Of a stretch of 64,000 bases of DNA, positions 1 to 9,900 are shown in pieces. Below the pieces are notes generated by a model. It was not told the DNA's origin. It saw only the letters and a list, made by a program, of their open reading frames with translations, and did no database searches. The position numbers and the translations under genes were made by a program. This DNA comes from an uncultured Spirochaetales bacterium (GTDB lineage: Bacteria; Spirochaetota; Spirochaetia; Sphaerochaetales; Sphaerochaetaceae). The DNA lies in assembly GCA_949285905.1 (NCBI GenBank), contig CASDZV010000041.1, positions 115,539-179,538 of the forward strand. The letters are read 5' to 3'. Within the stretch, counting starts at the first letter, position 1; every line of letters starts with the position of its first letter.

Positions 1-794
1 GCATCACATGCACAAACCCCCAGGTTACAGAGGGGAATTCACACTATTTCCGCATCTGCTACCTCGATCCGTTCCAGGGTACAGTCCTCGCAAACTATGC
101 ATATGACACGCTTGGGGCGAGAAAGGTCTATTGCCTTGCAAAGCTTGGCGATGATTACTCTGGTGGTCTTGTGAATTACTTCGTTGAGCGTTTCGAGTCT
201 CTTGGAGGAGAGATTGTTTCTGAGACCTTCCCTGAAGGAAACAGCGACTTCACATCATATATCGCCAATGCTAAGAACAGTGGCTGCGAAGTCTTCTTCT
301 CTCCTGTTTCCACAGAGGCTGCACAGCTGATCATCAACCAGTCAGACAGCCAGAATCTTGGTATGCCTATTCTTGCAGGCGACACATGGGACAGCAACGT
401 CATTCTTCAGGCTGCAAAGGGCAAGGATGTTGATATCACAGTAACGACATTCTATCCAGAAGGCGCTGATCCTGAGTTCGATGCCGCATTCAAGGAATGG
501 GTCAATGCAGACTCTACGCGTCTTTCCAACAATGGAGGAGATGACACAATCTCCGCAGTTACAGCAATGGGCTATGATGCATACTACTTCGTACTTCAGG
601 CAATGCAGGATGCAGGAAGCACCGATCCGGCAGATATCATGGAAGCCCTCTGGGGAACAGAAATTGATGGAGTTACAGGGCACATTGCTCTCGATCAGGT
701 CAATGGAGATGCAATCCGCAACACTGTTTATGTAAAGCATGCCAATACAGAGACAGGTCTCTGGGATGCACTTCCAGCTGTCGTCGTTGACTGA
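1..794 (+). CDS. Branched-chain amino-acid ABC transporter, substrate-binding protein (3' part)
   Basis: This is the C-terminal part of a periplasmic binding protein of the LivJ/LivK type (type I periplasmic-binding fold). The reading frame is open from base 3, so the gene starts upstream of the window; a GTG at 171 is internal and not the start. The segment PQVTEGNSHYFRICYLDPFQG near the left edge is typical of the ligand-cleft region of this family. It would capture leucine, isoleucine, valine or related amino acids outside the inner membrane and hand them to the LivH/LivM permease. The four genes after it complete the transporter, so the assignment is well supported, although the precise amino acid cannot be read from sequence. 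Confidence 0.9.
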   Translation, partial: ITCTNPQVTEGNSHYFRICYLDPFQGTVLANYAYDTLGARKVYCLAKLGDDYSGGLVNYFVERFESLGGEIVSETFPEGNSDFTSYIANAKNSGCEVFFSPVSTEAAQLIINQSDSQNLGMPILAGDTWDSNVILQAAKGKDVDITVTTFYPEGADPEFDAAFKEWVNADSTRLSNNGGDDTISAVTAMGYDAYYFVLQAMQDAGSTDPADIMEALWGTEIDGVTGHIALDQVNGDAIRNTVYVKHANTETGLWDALPAVVVD

Positions 795-814
795 TAGCAC
801 TTAAGTTTTTCAAC

Positions 815-835
815 GCGGCAGGGCTTTCCTGCCGC
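815..835 (+). terminator. Intercistronic hairpin after the binding-protein gene
   Basis: GCGGCAGG (815-822) pairs perfectly with CCTGCCGC (828-835) around a 5-base loop. No clear T-run follows, so it is more likely a 3'-end stabiliser or partial terminator that leaves more binding-protein mRNA than permease mRNA. That arrangement is common in ABC transporter operons. Confidence 0.6.
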
Positions 836-856
836 AATCTCATTTCAGGAGCGTTT

Positions 857-1771
857 ATGGCTGAATTCTTTCACCAGAACCTATCATATTTCCTTTCAGG
901 CATATCTGTAGGGGGACAGTATGCCCTAATTGCTATCGGATATACGATGGTTTATGGTATTCTGCGCCTGATTAACTTTGCACACGGTGATGTTTTCATG
1001 TGTGCTGGTCTGATTATGGTATATCTCTCTGCCACATTTCCTTTTGCTATATCTGTCCCTCTTGTACTCATTCTCACTGTAGTACTGGGATTTGTCATAG
1101 AACGTGTTGCTTACAGACCTCTCAGGTCGGCTCCGAGAATGTCTGTAATGATCAGTGCAATAGGTGTGTCGTACCTTCTGCAGAATGCCGCCCTGTACTT
1201 CACAGGCGGACTTGCGAAAGTCTACCCTGAGCTTCCATGGCTTTCCCGTTCTGTAGTCATCTGGGGCGCCTCAACAAGAGTTGTCACGCTTGTGACACCA
1301 GTCCTGACTGTTGTTCTTGTTGTGCTACTGACAATGCTTATCAAGCATACGAAGGTCGGGATGGCAATGAGGGCTGTATCAAGGGATTTTGAAACGAGCC
1401 AGCTGATGGGTATCAGAATCAACAGAGTCATCTCAATCACATTCATGATCGGTTCGTTGCTTGCATCTGTTGCTTCGCTGCTGTATTTCACAAACTATGC
1501 TTCCGTAACACCGACAAGCGGCGCCATGCCAGGACTGAAAGCCTTCGTAGCCGCAGTATTCGGCGGAATCGGGTCCATTCCAGGCGCTGTGATCGGAGCG
1601 TTCATCATCGGAATCTGCGAGAACATCATCAAAGGTGGTGCTTCTATCTTCGGAATCCCCGGATCAGGGTGGACGACCTTCTCCGATGCATTCACATTCG
1701 CTTTCCTTATTATCGTTCTCGTCGTGAAACCCACCGGTCTCTTTGGCGAGAAGTCTGTGGACAAGGTCTGA
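857..1771 (+). CDS. livH: Branched-chain amino-acid ABC transporter permease LivH
   Basis: Inner-membrane permease of 304 residues in the LivH/LivM family (BPD_transp_2), the usual length for LivH. It is almost entirely hydrophobic with about eight membrane spans. It contains the INFAHGDVFM segment near residue 40 and a glycine-rich stretch near residue 240 (AVFGGIGSIPGAVIGAF), both hallmarks of LivH. It starts at an ATG preceded by an AGGAG-type ribosome site. It pairs with LivM to form the channel fed by the binding protein upstream and driven by LivG and LivF downstream. Confidence 0.93.
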   Translation: MAEFFHQNLSYFLSGISVGGQYALIAIGYTMVYGILRLINFAHGDVFMCAGLIMVYLSATFPFAISVPLVLILTVVLGFVIERVAYRPLRSAPRMSVMISAIGVSYLLQNAALYFTGGLAKVYPELPWLSRSVVIWGASTRVVTLVTPVLTVVLVVLLTMLIKHTKVGMAMRAVSRDFETSQLMGIRINRVISITFMIGSLLASVASLLYFTNYASVTPTSGAMPGLKAFVAAVFGGIGSIPGAVIGAFIIGICENIIKGGASIFGIPGSGWTTFSDAFTFAFLIIVLVVKPTGLFGEKSVDKV

Positions 1772-1780
1772 GGAGGGAAT

Positions 1781-2899
1781 ATGGATAGAGCAAAAAGAAA
1801 TCATCTGATACGCTTGTTTGCCGCAATTGCTGTTGTCTACCTTGCAGTGCTCGTGCTTGAATTCACACTGCGTCCGACAAGTATTCTCTTCACTGTGCTG
1901 CGAAAGGGTGCAATTTACTCGCTTGTTGCTGTCTCGATGAATCTTCTCAATGGTTTTACGGGACTTTTCTCGCTGGGACAGGCTGGCTTCATGCTTCTTG
2001 GTGCATATACCTATGCAATTTTCACGATGCCTGTAAGTGTCAAGGAATCTGAGCGTGTATATCGCTATTATGAGTGCATTGTCGGCTTCGACACGGGCTC
2101 TCTCGTTGGTCTCATCGCAGCAGGCCTTGTCGCCGCATTTTTCGCATTCCTTATCGGTCTTCCTGTTCTTCGTCTCAAGTCCGATTATCTCGCAATCGCG
2201 ACACTTGGTTTTGCTGAGATTGTCAGAGCAGTCTTCCAGTGGGATGTGCTTGGTCCGCTCACGAATGGAGCGAACCTTCTGAAAGAGTATAAGGACCTTT
2301 CGAGAATTACGCTGCCATTTACAGATATCCCATTCCCTCCGACGCTCTTTGTCTTCATTGTCGCTGGTGTGTGCATCCTGCTTATAGTGCTTCTCATCAA
2401 CTCATCATATGGCAGGGCGTTCAAAGCCATCAGGGATGACGAGACAGCTGCTGAGGCTATGGGCATAAATCTCTTCAGACACAAGGAGCTGTCATTTGTC
2501 ATTTCGTCCTTCTTTGCAGGAATTTCCGGAGCGCTTCTTGCCACATTCCAGTACACTGTCCAGGCACAGCAGTTCAAGTCCATGATGACTTACGAGATAC
2601 TTTTGATTGTCGTTATCGGAGGAATTGGTTCGATATCTGGTTCCTGTATAGCCTCTTTCCTCTATATTGCACTTTCAGAGTGGTGGCTGCGTGGTCTTGA
2701 TATGGGTAAGTTCCTTGGCATTTCCGCTCCGGATCTCTTCCGTTCCGGTTTCAGACGCCTTGTTTTCTCTGTCATCATCATGGTTATCGTTCTTTTCTTC
2801 TCGAAGGGTATCATGGGTGATAAAGAGCTTTCTTTTGAGCGCTTGAAGAGCCGTGTGCTTGCCCTGAGAAGCAGAAAGGCGAAGGAGGCGGTGAAATGA
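1781..2899 (+). CDS. livM: Branched-chain amino-acid ABC transporter permease LivM
   Basis: Second permease subunit of the transporter, 372 residues, BPD_transp_2 family. After an N-terminal membrane segment comes the family motif around FSLGQAGFMLLGAY (near residues 63-76). The cytoplasmic coupling segment AIRDDETAAEAMGIN is near residue 215, followed by the glycine-rich VVIGGIGSISGS. The gene begins nine bases after livH behind a GAGGAGGG ribosome site. Its last codons overlap the livG start by four bases (ATGA), so translation of the two is coupled. Confidence 0.93.
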   Translation: MDRAKRNHLIRLFAAIAVVYLAVLVLEFTLRPTSILFTVLRKGAIYSLVAVSMNLLNGFTGLFSLGQAGFMLLGAYTYAIFTMPVSVKESERVYRYYECIVGFDTGSLVGLIAAGLVAAFFAFLIGLPVLRLKSDYLAIATLGFAEIVRAVFQWDVLGPLTNGANLLKEYKDLSRITLPFTDIPFPPTLFVFIVAGVCILLIVLLINSSYGRAFKAIRDDETAAEAMGINLFRHKELSFVISSFFAGISGALLATFQYTVQAQQFKSMMTYEILLIVVIGGIGSISGSCIASFLYIALSEWWLRGLDMGKFLGISAPDLFRSGFRRLVFSVIIMVIVLFFSKGIMGDKELSFERLKSRVLALRSRKAKEAVK

Positions 2900-3741
2900 A
2901 AAATCTCCTGCAGCTTGAGAATGTTACAATGCAGTTCGGCGGTGTTGTTGCTGTGAATAATCTTTCCATGCATGTGGCCGAGGGCGAGATTGTTGCTCTT
3001 ATTGGTCCCAATGGAGCAGGGAAAACAACAGCTTTCAACTGCATTACCGGTGTTTATGAGCCATCAAACGGACGCATTCTCTATGACGGAAATCCTATTA
3101 TAACCAATCATCCATCTGGCAAGATGAAGAAAATCTATGCAGGTTTTGAGGAGGACCGGTATGCGGACGAGAAAGTGCTTAATCCCACACCTGACCAGAT
3201 TACCAAGATGGGTATTGCCAGGACGTTTCAGAATATCAGGCTCTTCAAGAGCATGACCGTTTTCGAGAACGTGCTTACTGCAATGCATGTCAGGGCAAAG
3301 GAGAATGTTTTCTCAGCAACGTTCCGTCTCAGCTGGAAAGAAGAGAAGCGTATGGAGAAAGCAGCTGACGCTCTTCTCGAGGAACAGGGGCTTGAAGCAT
3401 ACAGGAATGAGAAGGCTACAAGTCTGCCGTATGGTCTTCAGCGCAGGCTTGAGATTGCTCGCGCATTAGCTACAAAACCACATCTTCTCCTTCTGGATGA
3501 GCCTGCAGCCGGTATGAATCCGCAGGAAACTCAGGAGCTCTCTGCATTCATAAAGGAGATCAAGGAACGCTACAATCTTACTGTACTGATGATTGAGCAT
3601 CATATGGATCTTGTCATGGGTATTTCAGACAGGATCTATGTTCTTGATTTCGGTTCTCTCATCGCCGAGGGAACGCCGGAGGAGGTACAGAACAACCAGC
3701 GTGTAATCGATGCTTATCTGGGGGTGGCCGAAGATGTTTGA
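2896..3741 (+). CDS. livG: Branched-chain amino-acid ABC transporter ATPase LivG
   Basis: Cytoplasmic ATPase of 281 residues. The Walker A motif GPNGAGKTT is near residue 38 and Walker B LLLLDEPAAGMNP is near residue 195. Between them sits the LivG-typical insertion and the degenerate signature LPYGLQRRLEIARALA, where the usual LSGGQ is replaced as in other LivG proteins. The C-terminal VIDAYLG motif is also typical. It overlaps livM by 4 bases and livF by 8 bases, so it sits inside a tightly coupled transporter operon. Confidence 0.94.
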   Translation: MKNLLQLENVTMQFGGVVAVNNLSMHVAEGEIVALIGPNGAGKTTAFNCITGVYEPSNGRILYDGNPIITNHPSGKMKKIYAGFEEDRYADEKVLNPTPDQITKMGIARTFQNIRLFKSMTVFENVLTAMHVRAKENVFSATFRLSWKEEKRMEKAADALLEEQGLEAYRNEKATSLPYGLQRRLEIARALATKPHLLLLDEPAAGMNPQETQELSAFIKEIKERYNLTVLMIEHHMDLVMGISDRIYVLDFGSLIAEGTPEEVQNNQRVIDAYLGVAEDV

Positions 3742-4432
3742 GATACAGGGATTATCTGTCAATTATGGTGGAATTGAGGCAGTAAGGGAAATCTCCTTCT
3801 CTGTTGAGGAGGGGACCATTGTCACGCTTATCGGCGCAAATGGTGCCGGCAAGTCCACGACACTCAGAACAATTGCAGGACTTGTCAAGCCCAGGGCAGG
3901 GAAAATTCTCTTCATGGGGGAGGATATTACAGGAAAGGATCCTGCATATATTGTCGGCCGGGGCATAACACTGGTTCCTGAAGGACGGAAGATTTTCCCT
4001 GATCTGACTGTCCTGGAGAATCTTAAGATCGGTGCGTATCTCAGAAAGGACAGTATTGAGAATGACCTCGAGTGGGTTTTCTCGCTCTTTCCAAGACTGA
4101 AGGAGCGCAGCTGGCAGTATGGCGGTACACTCTCCGGAGGCGAACAGCAGATGCTTGCAGTCGGCAGGGCCTTGATGTCACGGCCCAAGCTGATGATGAT
4201 GGATGAGCCATCACTGGGACTCGCACCTCTTATCGTCCGGGATATCTTCTCGATTATCAAAGAGATAAAGAAAGAAGGTGTGACTATTCTTCTTGTTGAG
4301 CAGAATGCTAATATGGCACTCCAGGTTGCTGATATGGGGTATGTCATGGAAACAGGTGTTATTACTCTCTCCGGCAGAGGAAGTGAGCTTGTTTCCAACG
4401 AGGCTGTGAAGAAAGCATATCTCGGCAAGTGA
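3734..4432 (+). CDS. livF: Branched-chain amino-acid ABC transporter ATPase LivF
   Basis: Second ATPase subunit, 232 residues, with Walker A GANGAGKST, signature LSGGEQQMLAVGRAL, Walker B MMMDEPSLGLAP and the terminal KKAYLGK seen in LivF. The frame is open further upstream to 3710. The ATG at 3734 is preferred because it follows a GGGGTGG purine block and gives the standard LivF N-terminus (MFEIQGLSVNYGG). It overlaps the end of livG by eight bases. It is the last gene of the operon, with a strong terminator 35 bases downstream. Confidence 0.94.
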   Translation: MFEIQGLSVNYGGIEAVREISFSVEEGTIVTLIGANGAGKSTTLRTIAGLVKPRAGKILFMGEDITGKDPAYIVGRGITLVPEGRKIFPDLTVLENLKIGAYLRKDSIENDLEWVFSLFPRLKERSWQYGGTLSGGEQQMLAVGRALMSRPKLMMMDEPSLGLAPLIVRDIFSIIKEIKKEGVTILLVEQNANMALQVADMGYVMETGVITLSGRGSELVSNEAVKKAYLGK

Positions 4433-4466
4433 GATAATCTTAAGATAATTTTATAGAAATTTATGA

Positions 4467-4506
4467 ATACATCAGAATCTTGGCCGGATTCTGATGTATC
4501 TTTTTA
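4467..4506 (+). terminator. Rho-independent terminator after livF
   Basis: A perfect 13-bp stem (4467-4479 with 4487-4499) with a 7-base loop is followed directly by CTTTTTAT. It ends the amino-acid transporter operon before gdhA. Confidence 0.93.
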
Positions 4507-4551
4507 TTGACGGAAGCACACCCCTGCCTTAATCTGAAATCGGAGGATGAC

Positions 4552-5889
4552 ATGTACAGACTAGATGATTTCATGCAGGAAGTTGAGCGCAGGAATCCGG
4601 CTGAGCCGGAATTCATTCAGGCAGTCAGGGAAGTGGTGGAATCTGTCATCGATACGGTTAATGACAATCCCAGGTACATTCAGAACAGGATTCTTGAGCG
4701 TATAACAGAACCTGATCGTGTCATTTCCTTCAAAGTGGAATGGGAGGATGATGACGGTAGCATTCACGTAAACAGAGGCTACAGAGTACAGTTCAACAAC
4801 GCGCTTGGTCCTTATAAAGGCGGACTGCGTTTCCATGCTTCTGTCACAGAGGGCACGATGAAATTCCTCGGATTTGAGCAGACATTCAAGAATGCTCTCA
4901 CGACACTGCCGATGGGTGGCGGAAAGGGAGGCTCTGATTTTTCGCCGAAAGGGCGCTCCGATGCGGAAATCCTCCGCTTCTGCCGGTCATTCATGACAGA
5001 GCTATATAAATATATAGGACCCGACACAGATGTTCCTGCCGGTGATATTGGCGTTGGTGCAAGGGAGATCGGATACCTTTACGGGCAGTACAAACGCATC
5101 GCGGGTGAGAATACAGGTGTTCTGACAGGCAAGGGCTTTGGATGGGGAGGCTCGCGCATCAGACCGGAAGCAACGGGTTTCGGTACGATGTATTTTGCAG
5201 AGAATATGCTTCGTGAATGTGGTGAGGATATTGCTGGAAAGCGTATTGCCATCTCAGGTTTTGGCAACGTTGCATGGGGCGCGGTCATGAAGGCCTCCCA
5301 GCTTGGCGCAAAGGTTGTGACGATTTCCGGTCCGGATGGATACATTTATGACGAGAAAGGTATCAATACTCCTGAAAAGTGGGCTTATATGCTGCAGCTG
5401 AGAGCAAGCAACAATGATGTCGTCAAGCCATATGCTGCCCGGTTCGGAGCAGAGTTCGTTCCTGGAAAAAAGCCATGGGAAGTACCTTGTGATCTGGCAT
5501 TCCCTTGTGCAATCCAGAATGAACTTGGTAAAGCTGATGCGGCAGCCCTTGTCAAAAATGGTGTCAAATATGTTGTCGAGACATCAAATATGGGATGCAC
5601 GGCAGATGCAATAGCTCTTTTCAGAAACAGCCGTATTCATTTCGCGCCTGGCAAGGCCGCCAATGCCGGCGGTGTCGCTGTATCAGGGCTGGAGATGAGC
5701 CAGAATGCAATGCATTATTCATGGTCAGCTGAGGAAGTTGATGAGAAACTGAAGGGCATCATGAAAGCAATACATGAGGAATGTGTGAGCTGTGGCAGGG
5801 AAAGCGACGGATACATCGATTATGTGAAGGGTGCAAATATCGCAGGATTCAGGAAGGTTGCTGACGCAATGTGCGATCAGGGATACTGA
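4552..5889 (+). CDS. gdhA: NADP-type glutamate dehydrogenase
   Basis: Hexameric glutamate dehydrogenase, 445 residues, the usual length for the bacterial NADP-specific class. It interconverts 2-oxoglutarate plus ammonium and glutamate in the cytoplasm. The substrate-binding core is visible: GPYKGGLRFH near residue 85, the PMGGGKGGSDF catalytic-lysine segment near residue 122 and DVPAGDIGVGAREIGYL near residue 160. The Rossmann fingerprint ISGFGNVAWG lies near residue 235. The frame is open from 4507, but the ATG at 4552 follows CGGAGG by five bases and gives the family N-terminus. It stands alone between terminator and hairpin. Placement after an amino-acid importer suggests a role in nitrogen balance or amino-acid fermentation. 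Confidence 0.95.
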   Translation: MYRLDDFMQEVERRNPAEPEFIQAVREVVESVIDTVNDNPRYIQNRILERITEPDRVISFKVEWEDDDGSIHVNRGYRVQFNNALGPYKGGLRFHASVTEGTMKFLGFEQTFKNALTTLPMGGGKGGSDFSPKGRSDAEILRFCRSFMTELYKYIGPDTDVPAGDIGVGAREIGYLYGQYKRIAGENTGVLTGKGFGWGGSRIRPEATGFGTMYFAENMLRECGEDIAGKRIAISGFGNVAWGAVMKASQLGAKVVTISGPDGYIYDEKGINTPEKWAYMLQLRASNNDVVKPYAARFGAEFVPGKKPWEVPCDLAFPCAIQNELGKADAAALVKNGVKYVVETSNMGCTADAIALFRNSRIHFAPGKAANAGGVAVSGLEMSQNAMHYSWSAEEVDEKLKGIMKAIHEECVSCGRESDGYIDYVKGANIAGFRKVADAMCDQGY

Positions 5890-5931
5890 TTCTGTCTGTT
5901 TTTCCGACAGTTCTGCACGTCTTTGCAGATT

Positions 5932-5971
5932 GTCCTGTCTGCAGAGGCGTGTATATTTTTTCAGACAGGAT
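5932..5971 (+). promoter_or_regulatory. Inverted repeat just upstream of the 5991 gene
   Basis: TCCTGTCTG (5933-5941) and CAGACAGGA (5962-5970) form a 9-bp perfect inverted repeat with a 20-base loop that contains a TATATTTTTT stretch. It sits about 10 bases before the AGGAGG ribosome site of the barrel-protein gene, after a smaller hairpin (5913-5928). It could end the gdhA transcript or act as an operator or leader hairpin for the following gene. The sequence does not decide between these. Confidence 0.45.
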
Positions 5972-5990
5972 CATATTTTAGGAGGATGTT

Positions 5991-6572
5991 ATGAAGAAGA
6001 AAATTCCGGTGTTATTGCTTTTGTTTTTTGCTGCCTCTTCTGTGCTTATGGCAGCACCGCTGCTACAGATAGGTCCTCTGGTCTCATACAATAAGACCGT
6101 CATTGATTTTGAAGAGGAAGACCTGGAGGATATCAACAGCTATTCATTTGGTGCAGATCTCCGTCTCAATCCTATAGAGCATCTTAGTATTGATATTCCA
6201 GCAACAATCGGATTTGGCAAGGGCGGGGCTGTCAGCATTGCGGCAATTCCGACTGTGAATGCAAACTTCCCGATAGGTGGATTGGTTGACGTGGCGCTCG
6301 GGCTTGGTACCCAGTTCGATTTCCAGTATACGGGAAAAGACGGCGACTGGACGATGAACGGTCTTCTCATGGAAGACGCCGGAGATGCTCTCAAGCATTC
6401 AAAGCTTGTCTACAGGCTCGGCCTGACATTCAATCTCTCGGTTATCAGCATTGGAGCCAATGTGATGCTCCCGGGCAGTTCCGGCTTCGGAGACGGCGAT
6501 TTCCTGAAAATCTTCAATCCGATGTGGGAGTCGACAAGAGTCTCCGTTGTCGCACTGTTCAATCTCTTCTGA
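5991..6572 (+). CDS. Small secreted beta-barrel-like envelope protein
   Basis: A 193-residue protein with a clear signal peptide (KKK followed by a hydrophobic stretch, probable cleavage after LMA). The body has alternating polar and hydrophobic residues with glycine-rich turns. It ends in phenylalanine (VVALFNLF), the C-terminal aromatic signature of outer-membrane beta-barrels recognised by BamA. The length fits an eight-stranded barrel. I do not recognise a named family. It starts at ATG after AGGAGG with six-base spacing and ends in a terminator, so it is probably transcribed alone. Outer-membrane location is an inference from the signal peptide, strand pattern and C-terminus. Confidence 0.75.
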   Translation: MKKKIPVLLLLFFAASSVLMAAPLLQIGPLVSYNKTVIDFEEEDLEDINSYSFGADLRLNPIEHLSIDIPATIGFGKGGAVSIAAIPTVNANFPIGGLVDVALGLGTQFDFQYTGKDGDWTMNGLLMEDAGDALKHSKLVYRLGLTFNLSVISIGANVMLPGSSGFGDGDFLKIFNPMWESTRVSVVALFNLF

Positions 6573-6609
6573 TTCTGGCCTGGGTATCCCCAGGCTTTTT
6601 GTCAGAATC
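6571..6609 (+). terminator. Nested terminator after the barrel-protein gene
   Basis: Inner stem GCCTGGG (6578-6584) with CCCAGGC (6589-6595) and a four-base loop, followed by TTTTT. A second outer repeat GATTCTG (6571-6577) with CAGAATC (6603-6609) encloses it. The inner hairpin plus T-run is a standard intrinsic terminator. Confidence 0.88.
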
Positions 6610-6614
6610 GGGAG

Positions 6615-6662
6615 TTGACAGAAAAGAGAACTCTGTGGTATATATTAGTTAGCCATAGCTAA
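6615..6662 (+). promoter_or_regulatory. Promoter and dyad for the pyruvate:ferredoxin oxidoreductase gene
   Basis: TTGACA (6615-6620, perfect -35) is followed 18 bases later by TATATA (6639-6644). Just downstream, around the expected start site, is the dyad TTAGC-CATA-GCTAA (6649-6662), a plausible operator. Transcription from here gives a leader of about 250 bases before the start codon at 6906. A 70-codon open frame in that leader has no ribosome site and a composition unlike the local genes. Confidence 0.7.
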
Positions 6663-6905
6663 TCTAAAGTCATTTGAGAGTTAAGGCGCCGGCAGGGTAC
6701 AGTTCATTCTGCTTTTCCGGTATTTTCAGTCAGGATCCTTTCCTGTCCGGCCCTTCTCTTCTTTTCTTCTCCACTTATTTTTCTATGCTGCTAACATCCT
6801 CTAGGTTGTATTCTCCGCTGACTTGCGATATTCTATGTAATTGGCTAATACCCTTACTTGGTTATGGCTGTGGCATTGCCACATGAAATATTTAGGAGTG
6901 TTGAA

Positions 6906-9900
6906 ATGGCAGACAAGAAAATGGTTACCATTGACGGAAACACCGCTGCGGCGCATATAGCTTATGCCTTCAGTGATGTAGCCGCTATTTACCCGATTAC
7001 TCCGTCCTCTCCAATGGGCGAGTATGCAGAGCAGTGGTCTTCAACTGGCCGCGAGAACCTCTGGGGCAAGAAAGTAGACATTATGGAAATGCAGTCTGAG
7101 GCAGGTGCTGCAGGTGCAGTTCATGGTGCTCTCGCCGCAGGTGCTCTGACAACCACATTTACGGCATCTCAGGGTCTTCTCCTGATGATTCCTAACATGT
7201 ACAAGATCGCAGGTGAGATGATTCCAACGGTCTTCCATGTCTCAGCAAGATCGCTCGCAGCTCAGTCACTCTCAATCTTTGGCGATCACTCCGATGTCAT
7301 GGCATGCCGCAATACAGGTTTCGCAATGACATGCGCTTCCAGTATCCAGGAAACAATGGATATGGCACTTGTGGCACATCTCGCTACACTTGAGTCACAG
7401 GTTCCATTCCTCGCATTCTTCGATGGATTCAGAACATCTCACGAGATTCAGAAGGTCGAGGAGATTTCCTATGATGACATCCGCTCACTGGTTGATGAGA
7501 AGTACATTGAGCGCTTCCGCTCACGTGCACAGCGCCCTGAGCATCCGATGACAAAGGTTGCCGCGCAGAACGAGGATGTCTACTTCCAGGGAAGAGAGAC
7601 CGTAAACCCATACTATGATGCTGTTCCTGGCATTGTTCAGAAGTATATGGACAAGGTCGCAGGAGTTACTGGCAGACAGTATCATCTCTTTGATTATGTC
7701 GGTGCACCAGATGCTACAGATGTTGTCATCATCATGGGCTCTGCAGCTGATACATTTGAATGGGTTGTAGATTACATCAACAAGAAGGGCGGCAAGGTAG
7801 GTCTTGTCAAAGTAAGGCTCTACAGACCATTCTCAGCAAATGACTTCGTTGCTTGCATTCCTGCAACAGCAAAGAGGATTGCTGTCATGGATAGGACAAA
7901 GGAGCCTGGTGCTCTTGGTGAGCCTCTCTATGAAGATGTCGTAACAGCGCTTGCACAGCAGGGCAGAACAGGTATGAAGGTTATCGGAGGCCGCTATGGT
8001 CTTTCCTCCAAGGACTTCACACCGACCCATGCTAAAGCAGTCTTCGATTTCCTCTCACGTGACGATGCATGGCATGACTTCACAGTCGGTATCAACGACG
8101 ATGTGACAGGTCGCTCCATCCCAGTTGGTGACAAGATCGATGTTACACCAGAGGGTGTTGTATCCTGTATGTTCTGGGGCCTTGGCTCTGATGGTACAGT
8201 TGGTGCTAACAAGAACTCCATCAAGATTATCGGTGACAACACTGATATGAATGCACAGGCATATTTCGCATATGACTCAAAGAAGTCTGGCGGTATCACA
8301 ATTTCCCACCTCAGATTCGGAAAGGGTAAACTTGATATGCCATGGCTGATTGACCATGCAGACTTCGTAGCCTGCCACAACCCAGCATATATCGGCCGCT
8401 ATGACATGCTTTCAGCTCTTAAGGAGAATGGTGTATTCCTTCTTAACAGCCAGATTCCTTCAGATGAGGTCTTCGAGCACCTGACAAAGGAAATGCAGGA
8501 GCAGATCATCAACAAGCACATTCACTTCTACAATATCGATGCTCTCGATATCGCAAGAAGCGTAGGTCTTGGTTCAAGAATCAACACTGTTATGCAGGCT
8601 GCATTCTTCAAGATTGCTAATGTCCTTCCTGAGACAGAAGCTATTGATCTGATCAAGAAGTACATCAAGAAGACATTCCTCAAGAAGGGCGAGGAGGTTG
8701 TTAACAAGAACTGGGCCGCTGTAGACGGAGCATCTGCTGCGCTTGTGGAGGTCAAGGTTCCTGCAACAATCACAAAGAGCTATGAGCCTAAGAGACTCAT
8801 TCCAGATGATGCAGATGATTTCACAAAGAATGTCATCGAGCGCATCATGCACCTTGAGGGCAATGACATTCCTGTTTCCCAGATGTCTTTCGATGGAAAG
8901 CTTCCGACAGGTACAGCTAAGCTCGAGAAGAGAGGTGTTGCAGCTTATGTTCCACATTGGGACAGCACAAAGTGTATCCAGTGCAACCAGTGTGTACAGT
9001 CCTGTCCACATGCAGCTATCCGCGCTAAGCAGATTACTCCAGAGGATATGGAGAAAGCTCCAGCAACATTCCAGGCTATCAAGTCGAACACAAAGAACGA
9101 CAGAGGCCTCCTCTTCAAGATTCAGGTCTACACAGAGGACTGCCAGGGATGTGGCGTCTGTGTTGAGGCTTGCCCTGCTAAGGAGAAAGCTCTTGAGCTT
9201 AAGCCGATTGCGGAAGAGAGAGCAAATGGAGAGATTGAGAACTGCACATTCTTTGAAGGCCTTACATATGACAACCTTGATGGTCTGAATATGAACACAG
9301 TTAAGGGGCTCCAGTTCAAGCAGCCGCTCTTTGAGTTCTCCGGAGCTTGTGCAGGATGTGGTGAGACACCTTATGTGAAGATGCTTTCACAGATCTGTGG
9401 TGAGAGAGCAGTCATTGCTAATGCAACAGGTTGTTCTTCAATCTATTCCGGTACATTCCCGACAATTCCTTACACAAAGAGAGCGGATGGTCGTGGACCG
9501 GCATGGGGCAACTCACTCTTCGAGGACAATGCTGAGTATGGTCTCGGTATGCGCCTCGCAGTTGATTCCAACAGGAACCTCCTGAAGATCAAGTGTGATG
9601 AGCTCATGGCAAAGGGATGCTCAGATGCTCTTAAGGCAGCTATCGAGAAGTGCTACTCACTCTGGGAGGACACAACAGAAGCTTCCATCACAGCTCAGAA
9701 GGAAGTCCAGGCAGTTCTTGCTGCTGAGAAGGCTGCAGACGCAGAGTCTCAGATTCTCCTCGACAAGATTGTAGAGCTTCAGGATTACTTCTCAGAGAAG
9801 GATGTAATCATCATTGGTGGTGATGGCTGGGCTTATGATATCGGCTTCGGTGGTGTTGACCATGTTGTCGCTTCTGGCAAGAACGTCACAATCCTCGTGC

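Noticed and set aside
6674..6886. 70-codon open frame upstream of the pyruvate:ferredoxin oxidoreductase gene
   Set aside because: It starts at TTG without a ribosome site, has hydrophobic low-complexity content and overlaps the predicted leader; it is more likely non-coding.
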